DNA of 64,000 bases from Pocillopora verrucosa (lineage: Eukaryota; Cnidaria; Anthozoa; Scleractinia; Pocilloporidae): assembly GCF_036669915.1 (NCBI RefSeq), contig NC_089322.1:1808501-1872500 (forward strand). Reading direction: 5' to 3'. Under the pieces are notes generated by a model. That model saw only the letters and a program-made list of their open reading frames with translations. It searched no databases and was not told the origin of the DNA. Below are positions 60,531-64,000 of this stretch, piece after piece. A program made the position numbers and the translations under genes. Numbering within the stretch: position 1 is the stretch's first letter; every line of letters starts with the position of its first letter.

Positions 60531-62670
60531 CACAGGACGAAATTGCAAGAATCCGTAACCGGAAACGTGGCAGAAACATGTTAAACCGTTCCGGAAACAC
60601 GACGGATAACCTGTGTTTCCGTTACCGGTTTCGTGACGTTTTCTCGCGTTTCCGTTGCTGCGTATACAACGGAACCGGACCACTTTTTGTGCATGTTTCC
60701 GTCAAGTTTCAGCTAAAGGAAACAAATGTTTCCGCAATCGTAATTTCGGGTTTACATTTGCGGAAACACAAGAAAACGTTGCGGAAACATGTCTTTTCCA
60801 TGTTTCCGTTGACGTATTCCGGGCTACTGAATGGGTGATGGAACCTGCGGAAACACAAGAAACCGTTCCGGAAACTGAGGTCTGTTTCATGTTTCCGCTA
60901 CAGCTTACTTCTCGGAAACGTGTTAATTCAAATTTATCTTACCCTTGCGGAAACTTTCTAGCTTTGGTAAACCTTTTTTTCCCTCTTTCTTTCCGAAACG
61001 CACCCTTATAATGTTCATGGTAGGCGGAAAGTCTTATTAATTAATTTACAGAACACCTCTTATGGCGTTTTCCCCTTCAGTCAAAGAAATACTACAGCTA
61101 TATTTTGCCAAAGCGTCATTTATTTTTCTTCCATAAGATAAGGTTGTAGTTAAATAGAGCTTCAATTCATTACAGAGCCTACTATTCGCAAAATCCACTC
61201 CACTCACATGAATGTCTTATTTGGCTTAACCAGCTCAAATGACACAATTGTCTCTTTTTGGCCTAACCAGCTCACATCCCAGAAATGTCTCACTTGGCCC
61301 AACTGGTTCAAATCACACAACAATCTCATCTGATCCAACCGGCTCAAATCACACAACTGTCTCATTTGGACAAACCAGATTAAATGACACAACTGTCTCA
61401 TTTGGCACAACCGGTTCAACTTGTCTTATTTGGGCCAACCAGATCAAATGACACAGTGGTCTCATTTGGCCCAACCGACTTAAATCACACAACTGTGTCA
61501 TTTGGCCTAACTGGCTCAAATCACACAACTGCCTCGTTTGGCCCAATCAGATCAAATGACACAACTGTCTCATTTGGCCCAACTGGCTCAAATCCCTCAA
61601 CCGCCTCATCTGACCCAACCGCCACAAATCACACAATTGTCTCATTTTGCCCAATCAGATCAAGTGACACAACTATCTCATTTGGCCTAACCGGCTCAAA
61701 TCCCACAACCGTCTCATCTGACTCAAATCACACAACTGTCTTGTTTTGCCCAATCGACTTAAATCACACAACTGTCTCATTTGGCACAACTTGTCTCATT
61801 TGAGCCAACCAAATCAAACGACACAACAGTCTCATTTGGCCCAATCGACTTAAATCACACAACTGTCTCACCTGACCCAACTGGCTCATATCACACAACT
61901 GTCTCATTTGGCCCATCTCATTTGGCCCAACTGGCTCAAGTCACACAACTGTCTCATCTGATACAACCGGCTCAAATCACACAACTGTCTCATTTGGACA
62001 AACCAGATTAAATGACACAACTGTCTCATTTGGCACAGCCGGTTCAACTTGTCTTATTTGGGCCAACCAGATCAAATGACACAGTGGTCTCATTTGGCCC
62101 AACCGACTTAAATTACATAACTGTCTCATTTGGCCCAGCTGGCGCAAATCACACAACTGTCTCATTTGGCCTTAAACTGGCTCAAATAATACAATGTCTA
62201 ATTTTGGCTGTCTCGTTTGGCCCAACCAGCTCAGTGCACACAACTGTCTTCTTTGGGTAACCGGATCAAATGACACAACTCGTCTCATTTGGGTCAACCA
62301 GATCAAATGACACAATTGTCTCATTGGCACCAACCGACCTAAGTCACACAACTGTCTCATTTGGCCTAACCGGATTAAATAACACAGCTGTCGCATTAAG
62401 ATTCCTTGTTGTTCAAAGAACCATCTCGCGTTTGTGTTTTGGTAAGATGTAGCAAAAACCTGCAAATCCGTTTGCAGAAACATGACGGAAACGAACAACG
62501 GCGGAAATGTGCTGGCTTCAATATGACGGAAACGTGACTTGGCATTTCCGTTCCGTTAATGTGACGGTAACACGTAGGCTTTAATTTTCACGTTTCCGTA
62601 AGACGTAAACATGGAGTTGCATGTTTCCGCCACGTTTCAGAAATACGGAAACATGTGATTTCGTCCTGTG
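60531..62670. mobile_element. Complete non-autonomous CACTA-like element with internal minisatellite
   Basis: The 2140-bp element has 13-bp perfect inverted ends, CACAGGACGAAAT and ATTTCGTCCTGTG. It is flanked by TGA on both sides (60528-60530 and 62671-62673). The paralogous flanks at 46436 and 53236 carry one uninterrupted ATGAG at this point, confirming the insertion site. A 3-bp duplication with CAC...GTG ends fits the CACTA/EnSpm superfamily. Both subterminal regions (60545-61000 and 62460-62660) are packed with GGAAAC/GTTTCC motifs in both orientations, and the middle is a 36-bp minisatellite. No transposase is encoded. Confidence 0.85.
61205..62400. repeat. 36-bp minisatellite, about 33 units
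   Basis: The consensus unit has the core CACAACTGTCTCATTTGGCC plus CAACTGGCTCAAAT. The period is 36 bases, 12 codons, so both strands stay open for long stretches (for example a plus-strand frame repeating NHTTVSFGPTGS). About 150 bases near 61330-61490 recur almost unchanged at 61958-62118, showing a second, higher-order duplication. Protein coding is unlikely: the frame breaks often and there is no gene context. Confidence 0.9.
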
Positions 62671-63599
62671 TGAGTTTTTCTTGATTACCTCCTACCTACG
62701 TGTAACAGTTCGTTTGTCTAGCTCGTTTAATTTCTCGTTCATGTTCGTTAATTCTAAAACAGACTATGAAAAAATAGGTGGCTTAGCTACGGACTGATCA
62801 GTGTTTATCAGTGTTTAGCGGGTGGGGAAGGGGGGATTGGGGGTCGAAGGATTTTGGTTGTCACGATAAAATTTACCTGACTCCCCCATAAGCCTCTGTA
62901 ATATTCTTATGATTTTTAGCTGCCTCATTAGCAGTTCAATGGCAGCCAATTCTCTACATTCCTTAAAGGGTATTCAACTAGAAGTCTGCAAGTGCTGCCA
63001 GACCTCTGACACACCTCTCCCCGATTCGTCTCAAGTCTTCCCACGGGCAGAGAAAATCTGCTTGGAGGTAGTCTCGTACCAAAACCCTCTCACGGCCAGG
63101 CGGTTCTAACTTACATTTCAGTTACAGTTTAGAAACGGTAGGATCTGGTTTCGAGATTAGCTCGCAGGTTACTGAATTTGAGCAAAACCGTTAATTTTTG
63201 GCAGAAATCTAAACTGCAAACGAACAAAGGGAGTGCGCTTTCAAAGAAACTATGATGCTACTTCAGTGATAGCCTGAAGTGTAGGCGTCTTACTAGAGCT
63301 AGCTAGCGTTATCACGATCGTTTATCCGAATGGCCATGTCTGATTTGAAGTTAAAGTGGACAGTGGGGGTAGGGGACAGAGGAATGGGCGAAAAGGCAGC
63401 TGCCCGAAGAGGCTGTTAAAAAATTCCATACACCCCCTGATTAGTTGCGCTTCACTGCATTTCCGGAATAGGCAGGTAACCAATAAAAATCAGTGTCTTT
63501 AAAAACCTTTGGCGATGACTTCCGGAAAAAACAAACACATTTTGTGTAATGTCCCATAATAGAGCGAGAGACAACTATAGGCTTTGCGCAGTTTCCTTT
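62671..63599. other. Continuation of the receptor upstream flank
   Basis: 62680-62790 continues the flank interrupted by the transposon (TAGCTCGTTTAATTTCTCG, also at 46480 and 53300). 62810-63200 is the flank repeat shared with 28930-29420. The remainder is unassigned. Confidence 0.6.
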
Positions 63600-64000
63600 T
63601 CCTCAAAATTCAGTTGGGAAATCTTCCTAATCAAAGCCTCTCTTCATCAAAACGCATTTTCAAACCTTCGAAACGGAAAGAGTGCCTTGGGGTTGTTTTG
63701 AGTGAAATTTTTCGTCAAGTTGGATTTTCTTTGGTGCAAGATAGCTCGAGATCTTCAAATCGTGTTTGCAAACCATGTGGCCGTAGGACTCGAAATTCAG
63801 GCCAGTGCTACCACTTTGTCGAGAACGCGACTGCAACGACGTCTTCTCCAGTTAAAACTAGCAAAGGAAATCTCAACACGCCAGATAAAGCTAGTCCACT
63901 GCGGAAGAAATTAAAATCTGTACGTGTCAGTTCCCCGATTGAGAAGACTCCGTCGGGGAAAGTTCCTCCCAAGCGATCAAAAGAGTCTCTCGCCTTCGAA
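63600..64000 (+). CDS. Partial coding exon running off the window
   Basis: A plus-strand frame is open from about 63600 to the window end: FKPSKRKECLGVVLSEIF, then SSNRVCKPCGRRTRNSGQCY, then a Ser/Thr/Pro/Lys-rich basic region (TPDKASPLRKKLKS, SSPIEKTPSGKVPPKRSK). The CxxCGRxxRN...C motif looks zinc-binding, and I recall similar N-terminal segments in predicted coral proteins that may be repeat-borne. A possible splice acceptor (TTTGCGCAG near 63590) precedes it. The true start and the rest of the protein lie outside what can be seen here, and the function is not known. Confidence 0.5.

Noticed and set aside
61239-62260. A repetitive 12-residue-repeat protein on the plus strand, and its minus-strand counterpart
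   Set aside because: The 36-bp period keeps both strands open by chance. Frames switch several times, and there is no promoter, splice context or start shared between pieces.
61205-62400. CRISPR-like array
   Set aside because: The repeats are contiguous 36-bp units without unique spacers in an animal genome; it is a minisatellite.

Overview
The window looks like nuclear DNA of a cnidarian, most likely a hexacoral (stony coral or sea anemone). The grounds are AT-rich DNA, a tandem family of single-exon class A GPCR genes of a cnidarian type, spliced transposon genes with animal-style GT/AG introns, a CR1/L2-like LINE, and repeat families I remember as common in coral genomes. There are no operons, no CRISPR array and no bacterial features. 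I recognise no retrovirus-like or Polinton-like element.

The backbone is a cluster of intronless rhodopsin-like receptors of 323-324 residues. Five are intact (3705 +, 8392 -, 33439 +, 40568 -, 59354 -). Four are broken but nearly full or half length (701 -, 27104 -, 45261 -, 52066 -). At least seven more survive as short relics (11040 -, 12236 +, 14500 -, 32880 +, 36929 -, 53530 +, 55400 -). Each gene sits in conserved flanking DNA: a 5' flank, and 3' modules that I call A and B. Plus- and minus-strand genes often face each other tail to tail across inverted copies of module A (centres near 7.05, 38.7 and 43.55 kb), so the cluster is built from palindromic as well as direct duplications. A 3.3-kb segment at 49.9-53.3 kb is repeated at 57.2-60.5 kb, and a 1.2-kb segment at 10.05-11.27 kb is repeated at 54.4-55.6 kb.

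Between 15.5 and 26.5 kb the array is split by a large CACTA/EnSpm-type DNA transposon. It has a recognisable left end (CACTG plus an array of TTTTC/GAAAA subterminal motifs), a spliced minus-strand accessory gene (16970-23125) and a divergently transcribed spliced transposase of the TNP2 type (23482-26528). The last part of the transposase and the right end are missing. A CR1/L2-like LINE (about 17280-21014) lies antisense in the last intron of the accessory gene, and its reverse transcriptase ORF carries an apparently exact 683-bp tandem duplication.

A second, non-autonomous CACTA-like element (60531-62670) is complete. It has 13-bp terminal inverted repeats, a TGA target duplication confirmed by unoccupied paralogous sites in the same window, subterminal GGAAAC/GTTTCC motifs and an internal 36-bp minisatellite of about 33 units. 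Smaller items include TTAA-flanked MITEs, foldback elements, and relics of a Myb/SANT-type gene (28.3 kb), a C2H2 zinc-finger gene (47.6-49.6 kb) and a Cys-rich/coiled-coil gene (31.2-32.1 kb). A coding exon runs off the right edge. The receptors are expected to act at the cell surface; their ligand cannot be read from sequence.
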